From an uncultured Ruminococcus sp. (GTDB lineage: Bacteria; Bacillota; Clostridia; Oscillospirales; Acutalibacteraceae), in NCBI GenBank assembly GCA_958403905.1, contig CATXZD010000006.1, positions 1 through 64,000 of the forward strand: a DNA stretch of 64,000 nucleotides. The letters run 5' to 3'. Shown piece by piece: positions 50,428 to 57,767 of this stretch. The position numbers and the translations under genes were made by a program. Each line of letters starts with the position of its first letter. The stretch's first letter is position 1. Under the pieces are notes generated by a model, which was given only the letters and a program-made list of their open reading frames with translations, ran no database searches and was not told the DNA's origin.

Positions 50428-51664
50428 TTTGTCCGTTACCTCTGATTATATATTTACTGCTTGTAAGCTCGTTAAGTCCCATCGGACCTCTTGCGTGGAG
50501 CTTTTGCGTTGAAATTCCTATTTCTGCTCCAAGTCCAAACTCTCCGCCGTCGGTAAAGCGTGTTGAAGCGTTTACATAAACAGCCGCAGAATCAACACAA
50601 GCCGTGAATTTGTTTGCACTCTCGTAGTCGCTTGTTATTATGCTTTCGCTGTGACCCGTGCTGTATTCTGATATGTGTGCAAGTGCGTCGTCAAGGCTTT
50701 CAACAACCTTTACCGCAAGGATGTAGTCGAGAAACTCAATTGCGTAGTCGTTTTCAGTTGCGGAAACAACTCTTTCACCGAGGATTGCCCTTGTTGTTTC
50801 ACAGCCGCGAATTTCAACATTCATTTTATCAAGCTCTGCCTTAATTTTTGGCAGGGCTTTTTCGGCAATATCCTTGTGAACAAGAACTGTTTCAATGGCG
50901 TTGCAGACAGAGGGCCGTGAGGTTTTTGCATTGAAAATAATGCTCTTTGCCATATCAACGTCAGCACTTTTATCAACGTAAACGTGACAGTTGCCTACAC
51001 CCGTTTCAATTACGGGCACTTTTGCATTCTCGACAACGCTTTTGATAAGTCCTGCACCGCCTCTGGGAATTAGCACATCAAGATAATCGGAAAGCTGCAT
51101 AAGCTCCGTTGCACTTTGACGTGTTATGTCCTCAACAAGTGAAACGCAGTCGCGTGGCAAGCCTGCACCCTCAATTGCGTCACGCATAATTTCGGCAATT
51201 GCTTTGTTGGAATTTATTGCTTCTTTGCCGCCGCGAAGAATTACCGCACTGCCTGCCTTGAGGCAAAGTGCAGCCGCGTCTGAAGTTACATTCGGGCGAG
51301 CCTCAAAGATAATGCCGATAACACCCATAGGAACGGTGACTTTTTCAATTTGCAGTCCGTTTTTGAGCGTTCTGCCGTCAAGCACTCTGCCTATAGGGTC
51401 TGCAAGAGAAGCAACCTCACTGACGCCGTCAGCCATACCGTTAATTCTCTCTTCTGTTAACTTTAATCTGTCGAGCAACGACTTTGTAAGTCCTGCTTTT
51501 TCGCCGTTTTCTATGTCGATATCGTTAGCTTTTATGATTCTATCGGAATTTTCACGCAAAGCATACGCAATTGCGTTTAGCGCATCGTCTTTTTTTGAGC
51601 CTGCTGTCATAAGAAAACGAGAGGCTTCCTTTGCCTTTGCACCCATAATTTCAAGCTGAGTCAT
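50420..51664 (-). CDS. proA: gamma-glutamyl phosphate reductase
   Basis: The second enzyme of proline synthesis, reducing gamma-glutamyl phosphate to the semialdehyde with NADPH. The 414-residue aldehyde-dehydrogenase-type protein has PMGVIGIIFEARPNV, the LIPRGG motif, the VGNCHVYVD stretch preceding the active-site region, and the catalytic Cys in SRPSVCNAIET. ATG 51664 has an AAAGGAG site and follows proB by 12 bases. proC is not in the window. Confidence 0.96.
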   Translation of the reverse strand: MTQLEIMGAKAKEASRFLMTAGSKKDDALNAIAYALRENSDRIIKANDIDIENGEKAGLTKSLLDRLKLTEERINGMADGVSEVASLADPIGRVLDGRTLKNGLQIEKVTVPMGVIGIIFEARPNVTSDAAALCLKAGSAVILRGGKEAINSNKAIAEIMRDAIEGAGLPRDCVSLVEDITRQSATELMQLSDYLDVLIPRGGAGLIKSVVENAKVPVIETGVGNCHVYVDKSADVDMAKSIIFNAKTSRPSVCNAIETVLVHKDIAEKALPKIKAELDKMNVEIRGCETTRAILGERVVSATENDYAIEFLDYILAVKVVESLDDALAHISEYSTGHSESIITSDYESANKFTACVDSAAVYVNASTRFTDGGEFGLGAEIGISTQKLHARGPMGLNELTSSKYIIRGNGQIR

Positions 51665-51676
51665 AGTTGTTCTCCT

Positions 51677-52462
51677 TTACTGTCTTGCAAGGAACATTGT
51701 TCCTATGTTGTTGCCGTCAAAAATTTCATAGAGTTTTTCCGGGTTCGAGCCGTTAATAACGTGAACCTCAACCCCTCGTTTCGTCGCATAATCAGCCGCT
51801 TGAAGCTTTGTTATCATTCCGCCCGTTCCACGGTTTGAGCCTGTTCCCGCCGCCATTGACAAAATTTCTTGATTTATCTTATCAACAACATCAATTTTTA
51901 CCGCATTCGGATTAGTTCTGGGATTTGAGTCATACAAACCGTCAATATCGGTAAGAATAATCAGCCTGTCGGCTCCCACAAGTCCTGCAACGATTGCCGA
52001 AAGCATATCGTTATCGCCGAAGTTGTTGCCTTCAAGCTCGTCAATAGCCACCGTATCGTTTTCGTTGATAACGGGGATAATATTCATTTTAAGAAGCTCG
52101 TCAATTGTGTTGATTACATTCCGTCGCTTCTGGTCGGTTTCAACCGCATAACGGGTGAGCAGAATCTGTGCCACCGAATGATTGTACTCGCCGAACAGCT
52201 TGTCGTACATAAACATAAGCTCACACTGACCGATAGCTGCAAGAGCCTGCTTTTTCTTGGTTTCGCTGGGGCGTGATGCAAGTCCAGTTTTTCCCATACC
52301 AACTCCGATTGCGCCTGAGGAAACTAGCATAATCTGCTCTCCCCTGTTCTGCAAATCCGACATAACCTTGCAAAGGCTCTCAATTCTGCGGTAATTTATC
52401 TTTCCGTTTTCGTATGTAAGGGTTGACGTGCCTACCTTTACAACCGTACGTTTATTTTCCAT
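51677..52462 (-). CDS. proB: glutamate 5-kinase
   Basis: The first enzyme of proline synthesis, phosphorylating glutamate with ATP. The amino-acid-kinase motifs are VVKVGTSTLT, VSSGAIGVGM, NENDTVA, DNDMLSAIVAG and LTDIDGLYD. It has 261 residues and lacks the C-terminal PUA domain of E. coli ProB, a common short form. ATG 52462 is preferred, with AGGTG ahead; a GTG three codons earlier is possible. It is the first gene of the proB-proA operon. Feedback control by proline is expected for the family. Confidence 0.95.
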   Translation of the reverse strand: MENKRTVVKVGTSTLTYENGKINYRRIESLCKVMSDLQNRGEQIMLVSSGAIGVGMGKTGLASRPSETKKKQALAAIGQCELMFMYDKLFGEYNHSVAQILLTRYAVETDQKRRNVINTIDELLKMNIIPVINENDTVAIDELEGNNFGDNDMLSAIVAGLVGADRLIILTDIDGLYDSNPRTNPNAVKIDVVDKINQEILSMAAGTGSNRGTGGMITKLQAADYATKRGVEVHVINGSNPEKLYEIFDGNNIGTMFLARQ

Positions 52463-52480
52463 TTCAGACACCTGTTTCTA

Positions 52481-52625
52481 AAATTTACAATTTACAATTA
52501 AAAATTATCAATTAAGGTGGAGGCTTTCAGCCGCAACATAAATAAATTCAGGGAAATAGGTTCTACATTATGACAATCTATCTCCTCAAACATAATTGTT
52601 AATTGTAATTTGTTAATCATTAATT
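52481..52625. repeat. MITE-like intergenic repeat, copy B (inverted)
   Basis: The reverse-oriented copy, upstream of proB. The core reads CAATTAAGGTGGAGGCTTTC followed by AGCCGCAACATAAATAAA on the plus strand, matching the complement of copies A and C; termini are AT-rich with TACAATTTACAATTA and TTGTTAATTG. Confidence 0.75.
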
Positions 52626-52717
52626 ATTATATCACACTGCGCCTTATAATTACAACACTTTAAGTTAATATTGTGGTAAAACTTATGCAAGTTTGCAGGC
52701 ACTTAAATTATATAGCA

Positions 52718-52748
52718 AAAGGCGTCCGAAGCTTCGAACGCCTTTATA
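52718..52748 (-). terminator. terminator of the CHAP/lectin gene
   Basis: A near-perfect palindrome AAAGGCGTCCGAAGC-TTCGAACGCCTTT (52718-52745) with T-rich flanks, 14 bases beyond the stop codon at 52759. Confidence 0.8.
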
Positions 52749-52758
52749 GGTTGTTATC

Positions 52759-54600
52759 TTAGAATTTATCTATTAATCCTACAGCATATTTCTGAATGAG
52801 CGTTGCATCGGATACATTAACCTTACCATCACTGTTGACATCAGCTCTGTTTAGCGCATCATCATCAAAAGTAATTTTACCCGCACTGTATTTCTGTATC
52901 TCTGTAGCGTCTGTGACATTAACAGCACCGTCATTATTTACATCACCTAAAGTACAATCGACTTCCATAATAAATCCATTGCAAATACCTTCTATAGGTG
53001 AATTAAATGAATCATTCCATTGTCCGCGTAAACTATCAATATTATATACACATGAATAGTATTCCTTACCATATGTGTTATTTGGTTCACCAGGAGCCCA
53101 ATTATAATATTCAAACTTATCACCATTCACCCAACACCACTCATTTAAATCTTCACTACTTCTTACTGCACCTATTGAATAACCTCTTAACGAACCATAT
53201 TCTAAAAGCTTTGTTATAATTTCTTGTTCACTTTGAGAAGTGATTGTTGCTAAATATCCTCCTGAATTTTCAGTCACTGTCTTAGCCTTCTCCCATGAAA
53301 TAGGGGTATCATAAAGAGAATATATATGATTATTAAATGTAATACTATAAACTGGCGTGTATTCAGATATATTTACTGAAAAAGAAATCGGCGAACTTTT
53401 AACATAATCTCCTATAGCATTATAAGATTCTATATATGCTGTAAATGTTCCGTCACCAAGATTCATTTTATAACTATTATTCTGAACATTCCAATAATTC
53501 ATCGGTGCTTCTCCGGCGCCTACTGTATCCCCATTCCAAACTTTGATATTGTAATTTGTACTTGCTTTTGCATTATTCCATGTAAAATTACAAATACCAT
53601 TATTTATATTAACCTTTAAAGTTGTTTTTCCTACTGTATTAAAATCAATTTTATTTATTGCAAAAATTTCTGCACTTGAGTTATCTTTTGTTCCTGAAAC
53701 AACATTCACTCCTTGTGAAAAATACCAATCATTCATTTCCATTACACATTGTGTACACTTAGCTTGAAGTTGATAACCGTTTCCACACTTATAGATATAC
53801 CATCTCTGTGCATCAAGACCATTATCACCACATACTTGAATATTAGCACCATTAGCAGTACTTGCATTTAAAACATCCAAACATTTTCCTGTTGAAGCTG
53901 ATACAATCTTATAACTGCCGTCACTCTGTCGATAAAATTTCCAATACTGATTTGCTGAGTAATTTTCATAACATATATCTACATTGTTATTTGATTCCGC
54001 CGTCAAATGATTCCATGAAGCATGATGAGTTATCATTGCATAAAAATTAGTACCAATATCTTCATATGTGTTGCCAAGATAAACATATCCAATCCAATCA
54101 CCACCTCTTGACGATTGCAATTCAGATATTGACATAGTTTTTATTACGCAATAACCACTGGCTTCATTTGAATAATAAGTACTTCCACCTTCACTAATTG
54201 TAACCATATCGCCATTAACCTGTTCGACAACTGCAATATGATTAGTATAACAAACAAGTGACTTTGCTCTTATTGTCTGACCTCTTGTATAACCAAAATT
54301 TGCATATACAGAATTATACCATGACTGTCCTGTATATACATATGGTGTTTCAATACCCGTTAATTCACAGGCACGTGCTCCTGCAAACCACGTACAACCA
54401 ACAGATGTATATTCTGCGTTTGTTTTATTCGCATATGTTACTGAATATAGTTTTGAATATATATCAATATAGATACCGTTTGTTCCATTACCTACAATCT
54501 CTTTATACGCATTATGTGCATAAACTGACTGCGTTGAAAATATTGATATTCCTGAAAAAATTGCAAAACACATAAAAAAGCTTAGTATTCTCTTTTTCAT
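52759..54600 (-). CDS. secreted CHAP peptidase/amidase with ricin-type, C-type-lectin and dockerin modules
   Basis: A 613-residue secreted protein. Signal peptide to about residue 28; CHAP domain (~30-175) with Cys69 in VGCTWFAG and His121 in NHIAVVEQ; ricin-B-type lectin (~195-315, NQYWKF and AQRWYI, QxW-type); fibronectin-like region (~325-410); C-type-lectin domain (~418-548) with EPN at 505-507 and WND at 528-530; then a two-repeat dockerin (DVNNDGAVNVTDAT, DVNSDGKVNVSDAT). CHAP domains cleave peptidoglycan cross-links or stem peptides, so wall hydrolysis on a scaffold is inferred. A divergent pair of HTH genes and an operator-like palindrome suggest tight regulation. Base composition looks more AT-rich than the neighbours, consistent with later acquisition. 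Confidence 0.9.
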   Translation of the reverse strand: MKKRILSFFMCFAIFSGISIFSTQSVYAHNAYKEIVGNGTNGIYIDIYSKLYSVTYANKTNAEYTSVGCTWFAGARACELTGIETPYVYTGQSWYNSVYANFGYTRGQTIRAKSLVCYTNHIAVVEQVNGDMVTISEGGSTYYSNEASGYCVIKTMSISELQSSRGGDWIGYVYLGNTYEDIGTNFYAMITHHASWNHLTAESNNNVDICYENYSANQYWKFYRQSDGSYKIVSASTGKCLDVLNASTANGANIQVCGDNGLDAQRWYIYKCGNGYQLQAKCTQCVMEMNDWYFSQGVNVVSGTKDNSSAEIFAINKIDFNTVGKTTLKVNINNGICNFTWNNAKASTNYNIKVWNGDTVGAGEAPMNYWNVQNNSYKMNLGDGTFTAYIESYNAIGDYVKSSPISFSVNISEYTPVYSITFNNHIYSLYDTPISWEKAKTVTENSGGYLATITSQSEQEIITKLLEYGSLRGYSIGAVRSSEDLNEWCWVNGDKFEYYNWAPGEPNNTYGKEYYSCVYNIDSLRGQWNDSFNSPIEGICNGFIMEVDCTLGDVNNDGAVNVTDATEIQKYSAGKITFDDDALNRADVNSDGKVNVSDATLIQKYAVGLIDKF

Positions 54601-54656
54601 ACAAGCACCCCTATTTTAATGTATATTTTGAATACACTATAATAATTATCAATTTC

Positions 54657-54685
54657 ATTATAGCCCGATTACGGGCTATTGTCAA
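54657..54685 (-). promoter_or_regulatory. consensus promoter with palindromic operator in the spacer
   Basis: Minus-strand TTGACA (54685-54680) and TATAAT (54662-54657) are exactly 17 bases apart. The spacer is almost entirely a palindrome, ATAGCCCG-N4-CGGGCTAT (54660-54679), overlapping the -10 box. It drives the CHAP/lectin gene (start 54600). A bound repressor would block RNA polymerase; the adjacent HTH proteins are candidates. Confidence 0.75.
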
Positions 54686-54754
54686 TATAAATACATTAAA
54701 ATATACTTAATATATATTGAATTTTACATACACTAAACAAAAAGGTCTGCTGAT

Positions 54755-54955
54755 ATGATTGTTTATGAAAAGCTGTGGGAAACGTTGAAAAAGAAAAAAA
54801 TATCCCAGTACAAGTTAATAAAAACATATCATATAAGCACAGGACAGCTTGACCGACTCAGAAAAAATGAAAATATCAGCACTTACACTTTAAATCAGCT
54901 TTGCGAAATACTCGACTGCGAATTATCGGATATAGCAGAATACAAACGCAACTAA
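54755..54955 (+). CDS. small XRE/Cro-type HTH DNA-binding protein
   Basis: A 66-residue single-domain helix-turn-helix protein of the Cro/C1 (HTH_26-like) type. It starts MIVYEKLWETLKKK and includes the HTH core SQYKLIKTYHISTGQLDRLRKNENISTYTLNQLCEILDC. The ribosome site AAAAGG lies about ten bases before ATG 54755. It is divergent from the CHAP/lectin gene and followed by a paralogue eight bases later. It probably acts as a transcription regulator; the palindrome at 54660-54679 is a candidate site. There is no toxin gene beside it. Confidence 0.85.
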   Translation: MIVYEKLWETLKKKKISQYKLIKTYHISTGQLDRLRKNENISTYTLNQLCEILDCELSDIAEYKRN

Positions 54956-54974
54956 TTATTTATTGGTGATAATT

Positions 54975-55181
54975 TTGATTAAATATACTCCTTTTTGGGA
55001 AACGCTGAAAAACAGTAATGAGAGCACCTACACTCTTATTCACAAGCACAACATAAGCAGCGCCACCATTGACCGACTGCGGAAAAATCAGGGAATCAGT
55101 ACGATGAAAATTGATGATTTGTGCAGAATTCTTGATTGCAGGGTTGAAGATATTATAGTCTACGAAAAAGATAATAAATAA
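54975..55181 (+). CDS. small XRE/Cro-type HTH DNA-binding protein, tandem paralogue
   Basis: A ~68-residue HTH protein with the same architecture as the preceding one (FWETLKNSNESTYTLIHKHN, TIDRLRKNQGIST, LCRILDCRVEDI). The start is ambiguous: TTG 54975 follows GGTGAT, and an in-frame TTG at 54963 would lengthen it by four residues. Tandem duplication and divergence are clear from alignment of the two cores. It may form a heterodimer with its neighbour or bind a different half-site. A bidirectional terminator follows. Confidence 0.82.
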   Translation: MIKYTPFWETLKNSNESTYTLIHKHNISSATIDRLRKNQGISTMKIDDLCRILDCRVEDIIVYEKDNK

Positions 55182-55219
55182 AAAAGAGATGCTCGGTTAA
55201 TGAACATCTCTTTTTATTT
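55180..55219. terminator. bidirectional terminator between the HTH pair and the amidase
   Basis: Stem AAAAAGAGATG (55181-55191) and CATCTCTTTTT (55205-55215) with a 13-base loop and T-runs on both strands. Confidence 0.85.
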
Positions 55220-55860
55220 TATTCTATATTGGAATAATAATTACAAACACCGTCTGCAATTGCTTGTGCAATTGAATCGGTATTATTGATTATCCAACCG
55301 GCACCCTCCTCGGTGTCGTGGAACTCACATTCAAGATAAACCGTAAGTGCATTTGGAGTGAAAACCTCGTACAAATCGGGATTATATTCAATCCGGTCAT
55401 CATCTCCGGGACTGATTTTGCCGAGCGTATCAAGAAACGATTCAGCCGCCGTCTGCTCATCAGCTCCATAAACATAAACATGCGTGCCGCCCGTGTACTC
55501 GCCGTTTAAAGCGTTAGTGTGTATCGGAATGTGCATATCAGCGTTAAAATCGTCGCTCTCATTACACCTGCTTTCAAGCGATGCGCCCGACTGCCCCACC
55601 ATTACGGTAAAGCCAAGCTTTTTAAGCTTTTCGGCAGTTTTTTCTGCAATCAAGTCGCACTGCTCCATTTCGGTTGTGTCGCCGACTGCATAAAAATTTG
55701 TGTACTGATTTGACGGGCTTAAATATATCCTGATGGCTGAAAATCTGCTGTCAGCCTTGCCTAATGTTGATACTGCCGCCGTTGAAAGCGACAGCACCAA
55801 AAGAAGTACAAGACCTGCGAACAACAACTTTTTCTTGTCGAGGTTCTTAAGAAACTGCAT
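55219..55860 (-). CDS. N-acetylmuramoyl-L-alanine amidase-like protein (Amidase_3 fold)
   Basis: A 213-residue protein with an N-terminal membrane anchor (residues ~11-33) and an extracellular Amidase_3-type domain. The HIPIHTNA strand and ECEFHD motif match the zinc-site strands, and the helix TEMEQCDLIAEKTAEKL provides the Glu. The usual first ligand in the DPGHGG loop is replaced by LSPSNQ, as also seen in a Clostridia subfamily, so the metal site may differ. It overlaps the mscL stop by one base. A role in peptidoglycan remodelling or spore cortex is plausible but unproven. Confidence 0.8.
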   Translation of the reverse strand: MQFLKNLDKKKLLFAGLVLLLVLSLSTAAVSTLGKADSRFSAIRIYLSPSNQYTNFYAVGDTTEMEQCDLIAEKTAEKLKKLGFTVMVGQSGASLESRCNESDDFNADMHIPIHTNALNGEYTGGTHVYVYGADEQTAAESFLDTLGKISPGDDDRIEYNPDLYEVFTPNALTVYLECEFHDTEEGAGWIINNTDSIAQAIADGVCNYYSNIE

Positions 55861-56285
55861 TATTTTTCGTCAGCCTGTTCGGGAATATCGCTTGTGCAAT
55901 GAGGACATTTTACCGCATTAATGTCAATTTCACTTAAGCAATAAGGACATTTTTTAGTAGTAGGCTTCGGCTCTTCCTTCGGCTTTTTGCCGATTGACAT
56001 AACCTTATTTACAAGCTTTACAATTAGGAAAATTATGAATGCCATAATCAGGAAATTTATGATGGCTGTTATGAATTTTCCGTAACCGATTGTCGCTCCG
56101 TTTATTGTAAACGAAAGCTGGTCAAAGTTCATTCCGCCGAATATACCGAGAATCGGTGAAATGATGTCGCTTGTCAGCGAAGTTACGATTGACTGAAATG
56201 CTGCACCGATGATTACGCCGACTGCTAGGTCAAGCACGTTGCCGCGCATTATAAATTCCTTGAATTCAGAGAAAAACTTTTTCAT
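55860..56285 (-). CDS. mscL: large-conductance mechanosensitive channel with C-terminal zinc ribbon
   Basis: A 141-residue channel that opens under osmotic downshock. The N-terminal amphipathic helix (MKKFFSEFKEFIMRGNVLDLAVGVIIGAAF), first membrane helix and the second helix (FLIMAFIIFLIVKLVN) match the family. ATG 56285 has AAGGGG seven bases upstream. Unusually, the C-terminus carries a CPYC...CPHC zinc-ribbon-type motif (about residues 115-135) instead of the plain helical bundle, as found in some Clostridia. The amidase gene begins at its stop codon. Confidence 0.92.
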   Translation of the reverse strand: MKKFFSEFKEFIMRGNVLDLAVGVIIGAAFQSIVTSLTSDIISPILGIFGGMNFDQLSFTINGATIGYGKFITAIINFLIMAFIIFLIVKLVNKVMSIGKKPKEEPKPTTKKCPYCLSEIDINAVKCPHCTSDIPEQADEK

Positions 56286-56303
56286 ATGTAAACCCCTTAA
56301 TAT

Positions 56304-56439
56304 CAATTAACAATGTACTATTTACAATTAACAATTTTTGCAGAGTTGACAGCTTAATATAAAACCCAAACTATTTATATTGCGGCTGAATGCCGCCACC
56401 TTAATTGTTAATTGTTAATTGTAATTTGTTAATTTTTAA
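56304..56439. repeat. MITE-like intergenic repeat, copy C
   Basis: Starts CAATTAACAATG near the mscL start and ends just before the tyrS stop codon. It contains TTTATATTGCGGCTGAATGC then CGCCACCTTAATTG, the same core as copy A, and TTGTTAATTGTAATTTG at the right end. It fills the whole mscL-tyrS gap. Confidence 0.78.
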
Positions 56440-57663
56440 TTATAAAACTGCTTTATGAAAAACCTTTTTGCCTTTTTTGATAATTACATATCCCTTTTCA
56501 AAGGCTGAAACAGGAACGCTTGCATAAACGTCAGTTACCTTTTCATCGTCAAGCGAGATTCCGCCCTGCTGAATAAGGCGTCTGCCTTCTCCGTTTGACG
56601 GAATGAGCGAGCATTTTTTGAGCAAATCGAGGATTGCAATTGCACCGTCTGTAAAGTCACCCTCTGAAAGCTCGGTTGATGGCATATTGTCTGTATCGGT
56701 CTTACTTCCAAAAAGTGCTCTTGCAGCCTCCTGAGCCTTGTCAGCCTCTTCTTTTCCGTGAACAAGCTCTGTAAGCTCATAAGCGAGAACTTCCTTTGCC
56801 TTGTTTATCTCACTGCCCTCAAGCTTTGCCAGCTCGTCAATCTGTTCAAGCGGCAAAAACGTAAGCATTTTAAGGCACTTTACAACATCCCCGTCATCAA
56901 CGTTTCTCCAGTACTGATAAAACTCATAAGGACTTGTCTTTTCGGGAGAAAGCCATACAGCCCCCGACTGGGTTTTTCCCATCTTTTTGCCCTCGGAATT
57001 GAGCAGAAGATTTATTGTCATTGCATAAGCGTCCTTACCGAGCTTACGTCTGATAAGCTCAGTACCTCCGAGCATATTGCTCCACTGATCGTCGCCGCCA
57101 AACTGCATATTACAGCCGTATCTCTGATAGAGAGCATAGAAATCGTAGGACTGCATAATCATATAGTTAAACTCAAGAAAGCTGAGTCCCTTTTCCATTC
57201 TCTGCTTGTAACACTCGGCTGTCAGCATTCTGTTTACGCTAAAATGCGCACCTACATCACGCAGAACGTCAACATAGTTGAGGTCAAGCAGCCAGTCTGC
57301 GTTATTTACAAGCAGAGCTTTATCGTCTGAAAAGTCGATAAAACGGCTCATCTGCTTTTTAAAGCAATTAACGTTATGTTCAATTGTTTCCTTTGTCATC
57401 ATCTGGCGCATATCGGTTCTGCCGGAGGGGTCGCCTATCATTGCAGTACCGCCGCCGATGAGTGCAATCGGCTTGTTACCTGCCATCTGAAGTCTTTTCA
57501 TAAGGCAAAGAGCCATAAAATGACCAACGTGCAGGCTGTCTGCTGTAGGGTCAAAGCCGATGTAAAATACAGCCTTACCGCTGTTTACAAGCTCTTTGAT
57601 TTCCTCCTCATCAGTTACCTGCGCAATAAGACCTCTTGCAACAAGCTCTTCATATACTCCCAT
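56440..57663 (-). CDS. tyrS: tyrosyl-tRNA synthetase
   Basis: A class I synthetase of 407 residues that charges tRNA-Tyr. The HIGH-type motif is HVGHFMAL (after GFDPTADSL), the KMSKS-type motif is KMGKT, and an S4-like RNA-binding domain (GGISLDDEKVTDVYASV) is at the C-terminus. ATG 57663 has AAAGGA upstream; an in-frame TTG lies three codons earlier. No T-box leader could be recognised in the ~100 bases upstream. It is a single-gene unit. Confidence 0.97.
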   Translation of the reverse strand: MGVYEELVARGLIAQVTDEEEIKELVNSGKAVFYIGFDPTADSLHVGHFMALCLMKRLQMAGNKPIALIGGGTAMIGDPSGRTDMRQMMTKETIEHNVNCFKKQMSRFIDFSDDKALLVNNADWLLDLNYVDVLRDVGAHFSVNRMLTAECYKQRMEKGLSFLEFNYMIMQSYDFYALYQRYGCNMQFGGDDQWSNMLGGTELIRRKLGKDAYAMTINLLLNSEGKKMGKTQSGAVWLSPEKTSPYEFYQYWRNVDDGDVVKCLKMLTFLPLEQIDELAKLEGSEINKAKEVLAYELTELVHGKEEADKAQEAARALFGSKTDTDNMPSTELSEGDFTDGAIAILDLLKKCSLIPSNGEGRRLIQQGGISLDDEKVTDVYASVPVSAFEKGYVIIKKGKKVFHKAVL

Positions 57664-57767
57664 TTTTAACAAATCCTTTCATTTTCTGATAATACATCAA
57701 TAGTATATTATTAAATAAAGCTAAGGTCAAGTAAAATATATAAATAAACGCAAGCAAGATCTTACCC

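Noticed and set aside
57664..57767. T-box riboswitch before tyrS
   Set aside because: The gap is only about 100 bases and shows no T-box consensus or antiterminator pairing.
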